NCBI GenBank assembly: GCA_030590405.1
Contig: JAUUYO010000157.1
Location: 1-8,128, forward strand
Reading direction: 5' to 3'
Length of the DNA stretch: 8,128 nucleotides
Origin: Kangiellaceae bacterium
GTDB taxonomy: Bacteria; Pseudomonadota; Gammaproteobacteria; Enterobacterales; Kangiellaceae
Positions 7,020 to 8,128 of the stretch are shown piece after piece (the stretch's first letter is position 1; every line of letters begins with the position of its first letter). Both the position numbers and the translations under genes were made by a program. A model generated the notes under the pieces. The model worked only from the letters and a program-made list of their open reading frames with translations. It was not told where the DNA came from and did not search any database.

Positions 7020-7028
7020 AGCTGATCG

Positions 7029-7829
7029 GTGGACCTGTTTAAAGTGTTACGAGTCTCAAGTGATTGTTATCTTTGTGGATGCCCAATCCCTCCAACGGCA
7101 GACCATTCTTCAAACACTGCTCCCAACGCTGCCATCAATGCACCAATCCTGTGCGATTACTGTCACCAAAATTTACCTCAATCGCACCATACCTGCGTCA
7201 GCTGTGGTCTACCTTTAACAAAAGCCTCGCCCAACAACTCAGTATTTCCGTGTACAATCCCCTACCACTCAGTGCAAGCCGCCAAGGAGAACATCCCCTG
7301 TGGCGAATGTTTGAAACAGAGTCCTCCTTACGACAGAACATTGAGTGGGTTCCACTACGAAGCACCGATTAATGAGTTTATTACTCAACTTAAATATTCG
7401 GCTCAACTTCAATTATTGCCGTTATTGTGTGATTATCTGGTCGCAAAAATAAAACACCACTATGTTAGTGAAGCGCTGCCAGATCAGATCATCGCGATGC
7501 CCCTGCATCCTAAAAGATTAATTCAACGAGGATTCAATCAATCGCAACTTATCGCAGAGCGACTCGCCCAAGCGCTTAATATTAAAATCCTTTCCAAAGG
7601 TATTCGGCGTATTAAGCAAACTAAAGCGCAGTCAGGGTTGGACTCGGTGGAAAGAAAGGCGAATGTAAAAAATGCTTTTAGTATCGAGGCTAAGCTGTCT
7701 AGCCATATCGCGATTGTCGATGATGTGGTTACCACGGGCATGACAGTTTCTGAACTGGCAAAACAGGCCAGATTGCAAGGTGCCACTCAAATCGATGTAT
7801 GGTGCCTGGCGAGAGCTTACGATTTGTAA
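7029..7829 (+). CDS. comF: ComF family protein (zinc-ribbon plus phosphoribosyltransferase-like domain)
   Basis: ComF/GntX-type protein of 266 residues. Family members are implicated in DNA uptake during competence or, as GntX/NfuA-linked proteins, in use of extracellular DNA; the biochemical activity is not settled. The N-terminal 100 residues are rich in paired cysteines: Cys13/Cys16 (plus Cys18), Cys42/Cys45, Cys56/Cys59 and Cys91/Cys94, which fit zinc binding. The rest is a type I phosphoribosyltransferase fold. MPLHPKRLIQRGFNQSQLIA (157-176) is the conserved entry. KQTKAQSGLDSVERKANV (196-213) is the flexible-loop region. IAIVDDVVTTGMTV (227-240) is the PRPP-binding loop with the acidic pair and TTG. 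The GTG at 7029 is supported by AAGGAG. It is transcribed divergently from bioB, an arrangement I recall from other gammaproteobacteria. Family is confident; a role in transformation here is inference only. Confidence 0.93.
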   Translation: MDLFKVLRVSSDCYLCGCPIPPTADHSSNTAPNAAINAPILCDYCHQNLPQSHHTCVSCGLPLTKASPNNSVFPCTIPYHSVQAAKENIPCGECLKQSPPYDRTLSGFHYEAPINEFITQLKYSAQLQLLPLLCDYLVAKIKHHYVSEALPDQIIAMPLHPKRLIQRGFNQSQLIAERLAQALNIKILSKGIRRIKQTKAQSGLDSVERKANVKNAFSIEAKLSSHIAIVDDVVTTGMTVSELAKQARLQGATQIDVWCLARAYDL

Positions 7830-7858
7830 CACTCAAAGCAAATACTCCTCCGATAAGG

Positions 7859-7867
7859 TGTTATAAT
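7859..7867 (+). promoter_or_regulatory. Extended -10 promoter downstream of comF, reading out of the window
   Basis: TG-T-TATAAT is a perfect extended -10 on the plus strand, 30 nt after the comF stop. No recognisable -35 (TTGACA-like) lies 16-18 nt upstream, as is tolerated for extended -10 promoters. No gene follows inside the window, so it would drive a gene beyond the right edge, with the palindromic element inside its leader. Confidence 0.45.
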
Positions 7868-7927
7868 CTCCATCAACTAGAACGACATAAAAATCTTTCA
7901 CTCTCTCATTCCTCATTTTCAAAAGGG

Positions 7928-7964
7928 AAGCCTTTCATTCTTTGACAAATCAGAGAAAAGGCTT
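7928..7964. repeat. Inverted repeat at the left edge of the palindromic element
   Basis: AAGCCTTT (7928-7935) and AAAGGCTT (7957-7964) are perfect 8-bp complements around a 21-nt loop. Neither strand has a run of T after the stem, so it is not a canonical rho-independent terminator, though it could still act as a weak comF terminator. The right arm ends on the TA that borders the larger palindrome. Confidence 0.45.
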
Positions 7965-8127
7965 AGGAGCCTGCCCGAGAATAGAGACCGTAACGAGGGA
8001 AAGCAATTTTGAGTTAGATTTGTCGGTCATTTGAGACGAATAGCCAGTCTATTTAACGAAAATGAGCGGCAAATCTAGCCAAAATAGCTTTTCCGTAGTA
8101 GGTTTCCTATTCTCGGACAGGCTCCTA
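7964..8127. mobile_element. MITE-like 160-bp palindromic element with TA flanks
   Basis: The core 7966-8125 begins GGAGCCTG and ends CAGGCTCC, with TA immediately outside at both ends (7964-7965 and 8126-8127). The outer 21 bp on each side (7964-7984 and 8107-8127) are inverted copies with one mismatch (7974 against 8117). The similarity continues inward: left 8014-8032 (TTAGATTTG...TCATTT) matches the complement of right 8060-8078. At the exact middle AATAG (8039-8043) and CTATT (8049-8053) close a 5-nt loop CCAGT. The whole element can therefore fold as one long hairpin. It has no room for a transposase. Terminal inverted repeats and a TA border are what a non-autonomous relative of an IS630/Tc1-type element would show. 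The family name is inference. Confidence 0.72.
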
Positions 8128-8128
8128 G

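Noticed and set aside
7928..7964. Rho-independent terminator after comF
   Set aside because: The stem is only 8 bp with a 21-nt loop, and no T tract follows on either strand.

Overview
The window looks like chromosomal DNA of a moderately AT-rich gammaproteobacterium. The evidence is the gene order bioB-bioF-bioH-bioC-bioD (the Pseudomonas-type biotin cluster with bioH inside it), a divergent comF-like gene next to bioB, and a DgkA and BioH that closely resemble the Escherichia coli proteins. A marine lineage such as the Kangiella/Oceanospirillales group would fit, but that is only an impression.

Layout on the minus strand, in transcription order from the right: bioB (5787-6890), bioF (4627-5775), bioH (3810-4613), bioC (2946-3806), bioD (2143-2835), a CvfB/YitL-type S1-domain RNA-binding protein (1293-2129) and diacylglycerol kinase dgkA (895-1257). 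Gaps are 3-35 nt except for about 110 nt between bioC and bioD. After a 132-nt gap comes the 5' part of an M16 metallopeptidase lipoprotein gene (762 to 1), cut by the window edge. On the plus strand, comF (7029-7829) diverges from bioB across a 138-nt intergenic region that holds a strong sigma70-type promoter for the biotin operon. The last 300 bases carry no gene. They hold a lone extended -10 promoter and a 160-bp near-perfect palindrome.

BioC methylates malonyl-ACP so that the fatty-acid machinery can elongate it; BioH removes the methyl ester from pimeloyl-ACP; BioF, BioD and BioB finish the ring assembly. BioA, needed between BioF and BioD, is not in the window and must be encoded elsewhere.

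No previously unknown multi-gene system is visible: all the genes belong to known families. The unusual material is non-coding. A REP-like hairpin with a GTAG head supplies the stop codon of bioC and sits in a small cluster of GTAGGG repeats that separates bioC from bioD. A 160-bp MITE-like palindrome flanked by TA dinucleotides ends almost exactly at the right edge. I see no tRNA, rRNA or CRISPR array.
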